Shown: positions 1 through 8,127, counted from the stretch's first letter. The stretch: 27,657 nt of DNA from Ruminococcus sp. UBA7013 (GCA_002449585.1 DJXD01000103.1:1-27657), one strand, 5' to 3'. The notes: generated by a model not told the origin, from the letters alone. A program made the numbers and translations.

Positions 1-128
1 TCAAAAAACATTTCATAAAAATCACCTAAGCGATAAAATAAAATGCAATCTGGATATTTTTCTTTTGTTTCAACATACTGCTGCATCATAGGAGACAGCT
101 GTTCTTTTCTGATTTCTTTCAGTTCCAA
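1..128 (-). CDS. mutS: DNA mismatch repair protein MutS, N-terminal fragment (runs off the window)
   Basis: MutS recognises mismatched bases and starts mismatch repair. Only the first 42 codons are in the window. They read as the N-terminal mismatch-recognition domain: an LSPMMQQYVETK stretch followed by LFYRLGDFYEMFF, which holds the family's conserved F-Y-E motif that stacks on the mismatch. No ATG lies early enough, and the best start is TTG at 128-126, placed 8 nt after an AAAGGAG ribosome binding site that follows the upstream YlbF-family stop by a few bases. The gene is last in a miaB - YlbF-family - mutS run on the same strand with 22-23 nt gaps, so it is probably co-transcribed. The same neighbourhood (ymcB-ymcA-cotE-mutS) is known in Bacillus. 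The start codon is the main uncertainty. Confidence 0.9.
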   Translation of the reverse strand, partial: MELKEIRKEQLSPMMQQYVETKEKYPDCILFYRLGDFYEMFF

Positions 129-150
129 AAAGAAACTCCTTTCTTCATCA

Positions 151-558
151 TCAACCACATCCGCCGCATGTACTGCAATCTCCGGCACAGGACAAGCTTT
201 CGAGATCAATTTCATCCGGATTGATTCCATTGGCAGACATTGTAATAATATTATTCACCTGGCTCATGAGCTGTTCCATGGCATTTTTTGCATTATTATA
301 CACCAGCATTCTGGGATTTGCCATGATTTTCTGATAAATATCTTTAATCAGCTGATTCAGCTCCTGAATTTTATCTGCATTTTTCTCCGGATTGCTGATT
401 TCCATCTGTAATTCTGTTCTTTTGAGATTAAATGCCTGAATCAGATTTTGCAGCTGTTCATCTTCATCATTGGCCTGTTTGGCAAGTCCATAAGCAATAT
501 ATCTTTCATCCGCCTGAATGGCCTTGCCGAGTTCTTTTGCCATTTCGATAATATCCAT
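151..558 (-). CDS. YlbF/YmcA (RicA/RicF-like) family protein with cysteine-rich tail
   Basis: A 135-residue, mostly helical protein of the YlbF/YmcA family. In Bacillus, YlbF, YmcA and YaaT form the Ric complex, which binds Fe-S clusters and helps RNase Y-dependent mRNA processing and development. Helical segments with the family's charged pattern cover about residues 1-105. The last 12 residues form a cysteine cluster, C124-X3-C128-X2-C131-X2-C134, which suggests metal or Fe-S binding. A good ribosome binding site (AAAGGAG, 8 nt before ATG) supports the start. It sits between miaB and mutS, as ymcA does near ymcB in Bacillus, so a RicA-type role is a reasonable inference. Which family member it is cannot be settled by eye. 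Confidence 0.85.
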   Translation of the reverse strand: MDIIEMAKELGKAIQADERYIAYGLAKQANDEDEQLQNLIQAFNLKRTELQMEISNPEKNADKIQELNQLIKDIYQKIMANPRMLVYNNAKNAMEQLMSQVNNIITMSANGINPDEIDLESLSCAGDCSTCGGCG

Positions 559-581
559 AGCTAGCTCTCCTTTTATATAAT

Positions 582-1991
582 TTAAATTAATTCTCCGCAG
601 ATCATATTATTATGACTTTCTGTGATCTGCACTTTCACAAATTGTCCGATCATATCGGGTGTTCCGGGGAATTCCACAAGAATATTTTCTGAACTTCTTC
701 CGGTCATGCGTCCGGGGCGTTTTTTACTTTCTCCATCACACAGGACTGTCAAGATCCGGCTGATAAATCGCTGATTATTTTCTACTGCAATTTCCCTTTG
801 CAATGTCAGCAATTTTTGCATCCGCTGACTTTTTTCAGCATCTGAAATGCTGTCTGGCATGAGTGCGGCTTTTGTTCCCGTACGCTTTGAATAAATAAAG
901 CAATACATATTATCATATTTTACTTGCCTTACAATTGCAAGCGTTTGTTCAAAATCTTGTTCCGATTCTTCTGGAAATCCAATAATCAAATCCGTTGTTA
1001 ATGAAAAATCAGGACACTTGCCACGGATATAGGCAACCTGTGACAGATATGTTTCAGCCGTATATTTTCGATTCATCCGCTTTAATATCTCATTACTTCC
1101 GGACTGTATCGGCAAATGCAAATGCTTTGCAACATGCTCACATGAAAGAATGGCATCCATCAATTCAGGAGTGGCATCTTTGGGATGTGATGACATGAAT
1201 CTGATCCAATATTCTCCCGGAATCTGATCTATTTTCCTCAGAAGCTCCGGGAATGTGATTTCCTGTTTCAGATCTTTTCCATAAGAATTTACATTCTGAC
1301 CTAATAACATAATTTCTTTATAGCCTTGTGCAATCAGATTTCTGATTTCTTCGAGAATATGTTCCGGCTGACGGCTTCTTTCACGTCCTCTGACATAGGG
1401 CACAATGCAATATGTACAGAAATTATTGCATCCGTACATAATCGGCACAGCCGCCTTGAATTTGCTTTCTCTCACAGGCTTGAGATCTTCCGGAATATCA
1501 ATTTGCATAGAAATATCTTCTGCATATTTCAGCCCATGCATATGCATCCAAAGCATCTGCGCAAGCGTATTCATAGCAGATGAGCCAAGTACAATATCTA
1601 CATGCCGGTAAGACTGTTTGATCTTATCCGCCACTTGTTTCTGTGCGGTCATGCATCCCGTGACACAGATAATCAAGCCCGGATTTTCCTGCTTTAATTT
1701 CTTGATGCTTCCCAGTGTTCCAAATACTCTGTCTTCTGCATTTTCACGTACTGCACAGGTATTATATAAAATCAATGATGCCTTTTCAATCTGATTTGTA
1801 AAACCATAGCCCATAGATTTCAGAATACCAGCCAATTTTTCTCCATCAGCAACATTGAGCTGACAGCCAAAACTATGCACATAGGCAAGCGGCTGATCTG
1901 GCCACTGTTCCAGCCAAGTCCTGATTTCCTGGATACATTCCGCCCGTGATGGCAAATTTTCAAATTCTGTTTTTTCCTGCAAATGGTTCAC
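582..1991 (-). CDS. miaB: tRNA-2-methylthio-N6-dimethylallyladenosine synthase MiaB
   Basis: MiaB adds a methylthio group to i6A37 of tRNAs reading UNN codons, using two [4Fe-4S] clusters and SAM. The 469-residue protein shows all three domains in order: an N-terminal methylthiotransferase domain with cysteines C43 (FGCQLN), C79 (NTCAVRENAE) and C113 (TGCM); a radical SAM core with C188-X3-C192-X2-C195 followed by YVRGRERSR; and a C-terminal TRAM domain from about residue 405. The start is GTG at 1991; its ribosome binding site is poor, and a TTG three codons later is possible. It heads the operon with the YlbF-family gene and mutS, and has a clear promoter upstream. Confidence 0.96.
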   Translation of the reverse strand: MNHLQEKTEFENLPSRAECIQEIRTWLEQWPDQPLAYVHSFGCQLNVADGEKLAGILKSMGYGFTNQIEKASLILYNTCAVRENAEDRVFGTLGSIKKLKQENPGLIICVTGCMTAQKQVADKIKQSYRHVDIVLGSSAMNTLAQMLWMHMHGLKYAEDISMQIDIPEDLKPVRESKFKAAVPIMYGCNNFCTYCIVPYVRGRERSRQPEHILEEIRNLIAQGYKEIMLLGQNVNSYGKDLKQEITFPELLRKIDQIPGEYWIRFMSSHPKDATPELMDAILSCEHVAKHLHLPIQSGSNEILKRMNRKYTAETYLSQVAYIRGKCPDFSLTTDLIIGFPEESEQDFEQTLAIVRQVKYDNMYCFIYSKRTGTKAALMPDSISDAEKSQRMQKLLTLQREIAVENNQRFISRILTVLCDGESKKRPGRMTGRSSENILVEFPGTPDMIGQFVKVQITESHNNMICGELI

Positions 1992-2017
1992 CCCATTCTT
2001 TTTTCTTCTTACTATTT

Positions 2018-2046
2018 ATTATAACATAGTTCAGAACAAAATGCAA
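2018..2046 (-). promoter_or_regulatory. sigma-A-type promoter of the miaB operon
   Basis: On the minus strand TTGCAT (2046-2041) and TATAAT (2023-2018) are separated by exactly 17 nt, with an extended TGT just before the -10. It lies 27 nt upstream of the miaB start. Confidence 0.8.
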
Positions 2047-2062
2047 GTTTTCCGGAAAAATT

Positions 2063-2854
2063 TTAACTTAAAGCAACATCAAGTATCATCATGATCACAA
2101 AGCCGGAAGCAAATGCAATTGTTCCGACATTGGAATGTTTTCCTTCTGACATTTCGGGAATGAGTTCCTCCACAACAACATAAATCATAGCACCTGCTGC
2201 AAAACTTAATAAATAGGGCATGGCCGGGATGATGAGAGATGCTCCACATATTGTAAGCCATGCACCTACTGGTTCAACTGCGCCGGATAATACTCCCATA
2301 CAGAAAGCTTTTCCCTGCTTCATACCGTGCGCCTTCAATGGCATGGAAATAATCGCACCTTCGGGAAAATTCTGAATTGCAATGCCAATTGCCAGAGCCA
2401 TTGCGCCAGCAGAGGAAATTCTAGCATTTCTGTACAACAGCCCTGCATAAACAATTCCTACAGCCATACCTTCTGGAATATTATGCAATGTTACGGCTAA
2501 TAACATCATTGTATTTCTGGATAATTTTCTTGTATGTTTATGAATACCTTCCGGCTTATCGCTATGCATATGCAAATGTGGAATCCATTCATCCAATCCC
2601 AGCAAAAAGAAAATGCCTGCCATGAATCCCACAGATGCAGGGAAAAATGCCCATTTTCCCATAGCTTCTTTTTCCTGTTCAATCGCCGGGATCAATAAAC
2701 TCCAGATAGATGCCGCCGTCATAACACCAGCTGCAAATCCTGTTAAGGCTCTCTGCACTGTCAAATGAAATTCTTTTTTCATGAGAAATACACATGCTGA
2801 TCCCAAAGAAGTCCCTAAAAATGGGATCAGAATCCCATAGAATACCTCTTTCAT
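2063..2854 (-). CDS. ZIP family divalent metal transporter
   Basis: A 263-residue polytopic membrane protein of the ZIP/ZupT family, which moves zinc and other divalent metals into the cytoplasm. Two membrane-embedded metal-site motifs are visible: HNIPEGMAVG near residue 124 and QNFPEG near residue 162; the latter has Gln where many relatives have His. A histidine-rich loop (HLHMHSD and HKH, about 93-107) lies between transmembrane segments 3 and 4, as usual for the family. The ATG follows AGAAAGGA at 8 nt. It is the last gene of a three-gene run behind the hydrolase and the methyltransferase, 24 nt after the latter. The metal cannot be predicted; no metal-responsive riboswitch is visible. 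Confidence 0.92.
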   Translation of the reverse strand: MKEVFYGILIPFLGTSLGSACVFLMKKEFHLTVQRALTGFAAGVMTAASIWSLLIPAIEQEKEAMGKWAFFPASVGFMAGIFFLLGLDEWIPHLHMHSDKPEGIHKHTRKLSRNTMMLLAVTLHNIPEGMAVGIVYAGLLYRNARISSAGAMALAIGIAIQNFPEGAIISMPLKAHGMKQGKAFCMGVLSGAVEPVGAWLTICGASLIIPAMPYLLSFAAGAMIYVVVEELIPEMSEGKHSNVGTIAFASGFVIMMILDVALS

Positions 2855-2878
2855 ATCATAAATCCTTTCTGATCTGTA

Positions 2879-3505
2879 TTATTTTCTTACAGCTTCTGTA
2901 TACATCAGCGGAATAGTAGCTTTCAGGATCTCTTTTTTCTTTACCTGAAAATGATGTTCTTTCAGAAACTGCACATATCCCTCTGCATCCCATTTCATCT
3001 GAAAAGCAATTCCAGCCATAGTCAAAAGATCTGACATAAATTTTGCTTTTCTGTTCAGATTTTCATGTATAAAATTAGGAGCGATCAAAATTCCTCCAGA
3101 TTTCAATACTCTTGCAATCTCGGCAAGTACTTTTTCTGCATGTGGTATAATATGCAGGGCATTGGCAATGATCACAACATCAAAACTATGATTTTCAAAC
3201 GGCAGTGCACAGGCATCCGCTTTCATATAATGCAACTGTCCAGCCTTTTTATGTTTTTGAGCCTGTATCAGCATATTTTCAGAGAAATCAATAGCAATAT
3301 ATGCTTTTGAGACATTTGCCGTATGGTTTGAAATCAGTCCTGTTCCGCAGGCAATTTCAAGAACTTTTTTATTTGCAATTATTTTCCTGATTTTTTGATA
3401 GATTTCCTGATATGCCTTTTTATTGCTCATCATGAAAATATCATAGACAGGTGCATAAAGATTCCAGATTTTTGCATGATCACGTATCGGCATAGGATCA
3501 CTCAC
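2879..3505 (-). CDS. class I SAM-dependent methyltransferase
   Basis: A 208-residue protein with the Methyltransf_11/25 fold. Motif I, VLEIACGTG, is at about residues 48-56, the acidic residue of motif II is in the AIDFSENML stretch, and the motif near ADACALPFENHSFDVVI fits post-I and motif II/III. The substrate is unknown; the type resembles small-molecule methyltransferases such as those acting on lipids or quinones. The stop of the upstream alpha/beta hydrolase is 4 nt before the GTG start, so translation is probably coupled. A downstream ATG at 3493 is an alternative start; neither has a strong ribosome binding site. Confidence 0.88.
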   Translation of the reverse strand: MSDPMPIRDHAKIWNLYAPVYDIFMMSNKKAYQEIYQKIRKIIANKKVLEIACGTGLISNHTANVSKAYIAIDFSENMLIQAQKHKKAGQLHYMKADACALPFENHSFDVVIIANALHIIPHAEKVLAEIARVLKSGGILIAPNFIHENLNRKAKFMSDLLTMAGIAFQMKWDAEGYVQFLKEHHFQVKKKEILKATIPLMYTEAVRK

Positions 3506-3509
3506 TTTC

Positions 3510-4373
3510 TTATGAATTTTCTAAAAATTTTCTTGTCTTCTGAATATATTCCTCTGCTTTGTAAATTGTTGCAACATGTCCCCCATGAATATATTGCACA
3601 GCTGGATTAGGCATGATACGAATCAGATCAAGCTGCAATTCAGGCGTAAATGCATGATCATCATCAGGAAATATCAGCAGAACATTTCCATTCAGATATG
3701 CAAAATCAGATTTCACACACGGCCGAATAGCAATCATATTCATGATCAGTCTTGTGATATGCATATCAAATTCTCTTGTATATCCGTTATAGAGCCATGT
3801 GAATATATCTTTTACATAATCTGCATCTTTAGGGGAAGTCTCTTTATTAATCAGGGATTTTATGCTCATAGGGATCATGATTTTTTTCAATAATTCATAA
3901 GATGGGAAATTCTCGATCAGCCACATCATGGGAATGAGATGCTGATACTGCTTTTCTAATCTTTTCATGCTTTCGGCTGAAAGTCCTGATGTTGCATATA
4001 AGACAATACTATCTGTTATTTCCGGATGCTTCCGAGCAATCAGCTGCGCCATATATCCCCCGAATGATGAACCAATCCAGACAGCTTTTTGAATATTAAG
4101 TTTCTTTGTCAGCTGTGCAATGGCTTCTGCTAAGGCTTCCGGCGTTCGGATTCTGGAAGGATAATACATTGTCAGGATTCTATAATCCTGTTCCATAGCT
4201 TGGATATATTTATAATACAGCAGCGGAACACCTGCACCCCCTACTAGATATACTAATGTTTTCTGACTTTCCGGATTGCCGCACAGCAGATAATCAAATA
4301 TAGTATTTCTGACTTTGATCTGCTGGAATCTGTGTGTATTGCAGAAATTCTGCATCTCTGTTTCAAAGCGCAT
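3510..4373 (-). CDS. alpha/beta hydrolase
   Basis: A 287-residue alpha/beta hydrolase fold protein without a signal peptide, thus likely cytoplasmic. The nucleophile elbow GSSFG is at about residues 101-105 (Ser103); a late FPDDDHAF stretch can supply the acid and the HGGH near the C-terminus the histidine of the triad. The oxyanion loop is VGGAGVP at about 44-50. An in-frame TTG two codons upstream also exists, but ATG at 4373 lies 7 nt after AAAGGAG and is preferred. It is the first gene of an operon with a methyltransferase and a ZIP transporter and has a strong promoter. The substrate cannot be told from sequence. Confidence 0.87.
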   Translation of the reverse strand: MRFETEMQNFCNTHRFQQIKVRNTIFDYLLCGNPESQKTLVYLVGGAGVPLLYYKYIQAMEQDYRILTMYYPSRIRTPEALAEAIAQLTKKLNIQKAVWIGSSFGGYMAQLIARKHPEITDSIVLYATSGLSAESMKRLEKQYQHLIPMMWLIENFPSYELLKKIMIPMSIKSLINKETSPKDADYVKDIFTWLYNGYTREFDMHITRLIMNMIAIRPCVKSDFAYLNGNVLLIFPDDDHAFTPELQLDLIRIMPNPAVQYIHGGHVATIYKAEEYIQKTRKFLENS

Positions 4374-4405
4374 GAGCAAGCTCCTTTCTAAATGATGTTA
4401 ATTTT

Positions 4406-4434
4406 ATTATAGCACAGTTTTCCGGATCATGCAA
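4406..4434 (-). promoter_or_regulatory. sigma-A-type promoter of the hydrolase-methyltransferase-ZIP operon
   Basis: On the minus strand TTGCAT (4434-4429), a 17-nt spacer ending in TGC, and TATAAT (4411-4406). The AAAGGAG ribosome binding site and ATG at 4373 follow directly. Confidence 0.82.
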
Positions 4435-4454
4435 GCATTTGCAAACCGAACAAA

Positions 4455-4481
4455 CAAAAAGCCAGCCCCAAAAGGCTGACT
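4455..4481 (-). terminator. Rho-independent terminator after the anti-sigma-like gene
   Basis: On the minus strand an 8-bp stem AGTCAGCC / GGCTGGCT (one G-T pair) with a 6-nt loop is followed directly by a T run. It lies about 25 nt after the stop of the 4507-6465 gene. Confidence 0.82.
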
Positions 4482-4506
4482 TTCTGCATTAGAACAAAGA
4501 TGATAA

Positions 4507-6465
4507 TTATTCAGGTGCGGTCAGATCTGTGAGATCCAGCACCGGCATCCCCATATTGACAGTAAATTCATTTCCCATCAGATTGATATACAGCTTTCCG
4601 ATCTGATCCGCATCCACCAGATAGCACAATGTTACATCTGCGCTTTCACCCGGCGCAAGATCATAGATTCCATTTTTCTGATGTTCATGATCTGTGGCAA
4701 AGCTGAAAAACATTTCTGTATCTATCTCATCAGAATCACGGCTGATTTCAACGTTTTCCGCAAAATCATAATACCTGCTATTGATAATGCCATCATCATT
4801 GATAGTAAAACTTTCACCCTGGAAGCAAAGGCCATTATCAAAACTTTCTTCTTCATTTTCATGATCTGTTCTGGTAAGTGTCAGATCTAATTTCAAGATA
4901 TACTGCTGAATTCTGGTATTTTCTATGATCTCATCCAGCGTAGTGATCCCGTTTCCCGGTTTTAATTTCACACGGTTGACATAAAATTCTCCGTTTTCAT
5001 CAAGATACTGATCATAATGATAATCACGACCGATGCCATCTGTTGCCACGCCATCAAAATTTTTCTGCAATACAGCATCATTGATTGTCAGCTGAATATC
5101 CGGATATTCATGATATTCCGATGTGCCCCAGATAGCAGCTTTATTGATTGTATCGCCGACATGTACCAGATGCAATTGATCCGGATCGACATAGATCGGT
5201 TCTGATTCGGAATAATGATAAATATCAACAGCTTTATCAATTGTCCAGACAGAATCTGTAGCAAGATAGGCTGTTTCATGATCTGATTTCACAAGTTCCA
5301 TATTTTCCGCCAGCTGAATAGCTTCCTCCTGTGTAAAATCATTGATCCAATAAGCCGCAACATAAGGTGTTCCCTCGAAATGCACAAACAGCTGATCATA
5401 GCCCGCATCACGGCTGATCAAAATCACATGCTTTGGCTGATCATAAGAATCAAGCTCAGTTTCAAGACGATCAACACACCACATTGCTTCATTGATATAT
5501 GGCTGAGAAACATCCGCAATCCGGCAGAATTCAGGAGTTATGGCCTTTTCGCTTGTCTCATCCTGATAATTATGATATTTTCCGCCATAAGCACCATCTT
5601 CCCGACATTCCAGCCCTTCCGGAATCCAGTTGCATACAAGATGATAATAACCGCCATTTGCAGTATAATCATCTTCTTGGCATTGAAATTCAACCCTGCC
5701 GATATAAGGCATATTGACAATATCAAGCTTATTATCCGGAAGATTTCCGCTCATGGGTTCGATATACAGACCATCAGCGAATTTCTGTACAGTAGCATCA
5801 TCTGTATCTTTGAAAGTATACTGTGCAATATAGGGTGTACCTGTGAAATGCACATACAGCCGGCCTGAATCCTGATTGAATACCAGATAAATTGCTTCAT
5901 TGCCGGATGCTGTCATAAATTCCTGACTTCCAAGAACATCATCAACAGATTCTGTATAGGGTTCAGAAACATCATTAACACGCATTGCTTGTTTTGCAAT
6001 GATAGCATTGGAATTTTCCGGAATCCATCCGGCTTTGATGTCATACTGACCGCCATTTGCAGTATAATCATCTTCCTGACACTGAAAGCGGATTTCCTGT
6101 GTATACATATTAGCCGGATCAAAATCCGGGATAGATTGTGTAACAGAAAGAATATTATCCGCTTCGACAGCCTGCGCCGGGCTTAAAGAAGATATTTCTG
6201 AATCATGTGTGATACTATGCCCCATCTGATAAATATTCATTCCGCCATAAATGGCTAGCCCTGCCATACTTGCAACACATGCAGTCAGCACAGTAAAGCC
6301 TATTCTTGATTTTTTCATGCTGATGCTCCTTTCTGCGGAATATTCCGCTTGTTTCAGGATTTCTTTTTTTCTTTTCTGATAAGATCTTGAAAATTTGGGA
6401 TCAGGCGCATCAGGAGAAAATGCCCGATTAATGATTTTATCCCAATCGTCATGATTCATCTGCAT
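4507..6465 (-). CDS. membrane-anchored anti-sigma-like protein with duplicated extracellular domain
   Basis: A 652-residue protein that I do not recognise as a named family. Residues 1-50 are a charged cytoplasmic segment (WDKIINRAFSPDAPDPKFS), 55-76 form one transmembrane helix, and the rest is extracellular. Two copies of a domain of about 135 residues start near 124 and 257: each has QCQEDDYTANGG, a WIPE motif, a D-V-S-PY stretch and a VHF.GTPY.A strand. A third, different domain of immunoglobulin-like character follows. It overlaps the upstream sigma factor gene by 17 nt. The chosen ATG at 6465 has AAAGGAG 6 nt upstream; a longer reading to 6507 lacks one. The pairing and layout (short cytoplasmic part, one helix, large ectodomain) suggest an anti-sigma factor or its sensor, which is inference. 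Confidence 0.75.
   Translation of the reverse strand: MQMNHDDWDKIINRAFSPDAPDPKFSRSYQKRKKEILKQAEYSAERSISMKKSRIGFTVLTACVASMAGLAIYGGMNIYQMGHSITHDSEISSLSPAQAVEADNILSVTQSIPDFDPANMYTQEIRFQCQEDDYTANGGQYDIKAGWIPENSNAIIAKQAMRVNDVSEPYTESVDDVLGSQEFMTASGNEAIYLVFNQDSGRLYVHFTGTPYIAQYTFKDTDDATVQKFADGLYIEPMSGNLPDNKLDIVNMPYIGRVEFQCQEDDYTANGGYYHLVCNWIPEGLECREDGAYGGKYHNYQDETSEKAITPEFCRIADVSQPYINEAMWCVDRLETELDSYDQPKHVILISRDAGYDQLFVHFEGTPYVAAYWINDFTQEEAIQLAENMELVKSDHETAYLATDSVWTIDKAVDIYHYSESEPIYVDPDQLHLVHVGDTINKAAIWGTSEYHEYPDIQLTINDAVLQKNFDGVATDGIGRDYHYDQYLDENGEFYVNRVKLKPGNGITTLDEIIENTRIQQYILKLDLTLTRTDHENEEESFDNGLCFQGESFTINDDGIINSRYYDFAENVEISRDSDEIDTEMFFSFATDHEHQKNGIYDLAPGESADVTLCYLVDADQIGKLYINLMGNEFTVNMGMPVLDLTDLTAPE
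5651..6075. repeat. two copies of an identical 26-nt segment inside the duplicated ectodomain
   Basis: The 26 bases at 5651-5676 recur unchanged at 6050-6075. Both encode the CQEDDYTANGG part of the two ectodomain copies. Nucleotide identity, including third positions, suggests recent duplication, gene conversion or strong constraint. Confidence 0.8.
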
Positions 6466-6976
6466 AATGTTCTCCTTTCTGTGCCATGCGTTTCCGTGCA
6501 CGTTCAAATCGTTTTCTGACGGCAGTTTCTTTCATGCCAAGCAGATCAGCAATTTCTGCAAATGTTCTATTTTCCTGACAATGCAGAAGAATAATATATT
6601 TATCTTTATCGCTGATTATAGAAAATAGATCTGCTAATATATCCCGTAAGGAATTTTTTTTGATTCTGCGTTCTAGTTCATTTTCAGGATCAGCAATCTG
6701 CATGACAGTTTCATCAATTTCTGTAAAATGCTGATTCTGTCTGTGATTTTTTCTATATTGATTAATCGCTGTATTTTTAATAATCTGAATCATGTAGCTT
6801 CTGGCAGATGGGCTTTCTGGATCGTCGATTTGATCAAGATGCAGCATAACTTGATAAAAGGCATCAGAAACGGCATCTTCTGCCTGCTGCTGATGATGCA
6901 ATACGGCATAAGCAATATGATAAAATGGCTTTTCATAGATTTGATATAATTTTTCCAGTTTCTGTGATTTCGGCAT
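6449..6976 (-). CDS. ECF-type sigma-70 family RNA polymerase sigma factor
   Basis: A 175-residue sigma factor with only regions 2 and 4. Region 2 spans about residues 8-75 with the core-binding stretch AEDAVSDAFYQVMLHL and a YMIQIIKNTAINQYRKN segment for -10 recognition. Region 4 spans about 110-165 with a helix-turn-helix in TFAEIADLLGMKETAVRKRFERARKRM. The start is supported by GGAGGTG 5 nt before ATG. Its stop overlaps the start of the membrane protein gene, a usual arrangement for a sigma and anti-sigma pair. I find no good sigma-A promoter upstream; a CTGTCAC box at 7043-7049 (minus strand) could belong to an autoregulated ECF promoter, but this is weak. Confidence 0.93.
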   Translation of the reverse strand: MPKSQKLEKLYQIYEKPFYHIAYAVLHHQQQAEDAVSDAFYQVMLHLDQIDDPESPSARSYMIQIIKNTAINQYRKNHRQNQHFTEIDETVMQIADPENELERRIKKNSLRDILADLFSIISDKDKYIILLHCQENRTFAEIADLLGMKETAVRKRFERARKRMAQKGEHYADES

Positions 6977-7066
6977 GTTTTCACCTCCGCAGGATGGATT
7001 TTAGAAGCTTCTGTTAAATATAACATTTGTCTGCTTCTGATCGTGACAGATTTCAAAAAATTTTTC

Positions 7067-7095
7067 TTGCTTTTTTTCATTAGATATGCTAAAAT
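7067..7095 (+). promoter_or_regulatory. sigma-A-type promoter of the TraX-family gene
   Basis: TTGCTT (7067-7072), 17-nt spacer ending in TGC, TAAAAT (7090-7095). The ribosome binding site AAGGAGG and ATG at 7125 follow. Confidence 0.78.
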
Positions 7096-7124
7096 AAAAT
7101 TAAGAAATCCTAAGGAGGATATAC

Positions 7125-7847
7125 ATGATCCCACAAGAGAAAAAATGTCTGTCTGGCAGTGCCTTGAAACTGATTGCTGTCATCACCATGCTGATAGATC
7201 ATACTGCACATACTATATTAATTAAACTGCCGTTTGCAATGCAGACATTCGCTGAAATTGGCTCATTTAAAATTTCTATTTATATTATTTGTCGCTGGAT
7301 TGGGAGAATCGCATTTCCGATTTATGGATTCTTGCTAACAGAAGGCCTGCATTATACGCATGACAGGCGAAAATATGCCGCAAATTTGCTGTTATTTGCA
7401 TTGCTGTCAGAAATCCCCTGGAATTTGATACATGAAGGGAAATTATTTTTACCCGGATCACAGAATGTCTTTTTTACATTATTTTTAGGTTTGTTATGCA
7501 TGATGCTATATGAATTTTATCAGGAAGATCTGAAAAAACAATGCATCAGCCTGCTGATCTTATCACTGATTGCGCTCCTGCTTCATGCAGATTATGGATT
7601 CAAAGGCATGGGCTTTTTATTTATTTTATATCTGCTGAAAGAAAAGCCGATTCCGCTGGCAATTGTCTCCAGCAGTATGCTAAATTCTCCAGCGGCCTGC
7701 ATGCTGGCTTTTATCCCGATAGGATTTTATAATCATGAACGGGGATTTATCCGGGGAAAAGTCGGAAAATATTGCTTTTATGCCTTTTATCCGATACATA
7801 TGCTGATTTTATATTTCATCAAAAAAGCCATTTGGGGCTATTCATAA
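7125..7847 (+). CDS. TraX family membrane protein
   Basis: A 240-residue polytopic protein of the TraX family (about 7-8 transmembrane helices). Family landmarks are the early SGSALKLIAVITMLIDH stretch, the RWIGRIAFPIYGFLLTEG segment and the FYPIHMLIL motif near the C-terminus. The namesake acetylates F-pilin, but chromosomal homologues in Firmicutes have no known substrate and probably act as membrane acyltransferases. AAGGAGG lies 6 nt before ATG. No conjugation genes are nearby, so a role in conjugation is not supported. A small membrane protein gene follows 16 nt downstream. Confidence 0.92.
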   Translation: MIPQEKKCLSGSALKLIAVITMLIDHTAHTILIKLPFAMQTFAEIGSFKISIYIICRWIGRIAFPIYGFLLTEGLHYTHDRRKYAANLLLFALLSEIPWNLIHEGKLFLPGSQNVFFTLFLGLLCMMLYEFYQEDLKKQCISLLILSLIALLLHADYGFKGMGFLFILYLLKEKPIPLAIVSSSMLNSPAACMLAFIPIGFYNHERGFIRGKVGKYCFYAFYPIHMLILYFIKKAIWGYS

Positions 7848-7863
7848 AGAAAGGGTGTTAAGC

Positions 7864-8094
7864 ATGAATGAAAATTTATTGCAAATGCTGGAAGCACGGG
7901 AAGAAATGGAATATCTCATCAAAAAAAGAAAAAGACGCAAACGCATTCTTGCTTTTATTCTTGCAATTGCCATGCTGGTGACGTTTGCTGTGCCATTGAG
8001 CATGATGTTCCCGAATACACAAATTTCTGACCAGAAAAAAGATAATGCACCGCTTTATTCTGCCTGTATAGATTTTTCCACAGATAAAATATAA
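7864..8094 (+). CDS. small single-pass membrane protein, function unknown
   Basis: A 76-residue protein not recognised as a family. Residues 1-18 are charged and helical, 19-27 form a strongly basic patch (KKRKRRKR), and about 28-48 form one transmembrane helix, followed by a short extracytoplasmic tail. By the positive-inside rule the N-terminus is cytoplasmic. ATG at 7864 is preferred over an in-frame GTG at 7855 because a GAAAGGG ribosome binding site lies upstream of it. It follows the TraX-family gene closely and probably shares its transcript. Confidence 0.65.
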   Translation: MNENLLQMLEAREEMEYLIKKRKRRKRILAFILAIAMLVTFAVPLSMMFPNTQISDQKKDNAPLYSACIDFSTDKI

Positions 8095-8127
8095 TTTCAT
8101 GAAATAGATCGAAAATCAGATCAGTGA

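Noticed and set aside
5380..5868. A 162-codon plus-strand frame inside the anti-sigma-like gene
   Set aside because: No ribosome binding site, no recognisable domain and a composition expected of an antisense shadow.
7125..7847. TraX-family gene as a sign of a conjugative element
   Set aside because: No other transfer, relaxase, integrase or attachment-site signal is in the window, and chromosomal TraX homologues are common in Firmicutes.
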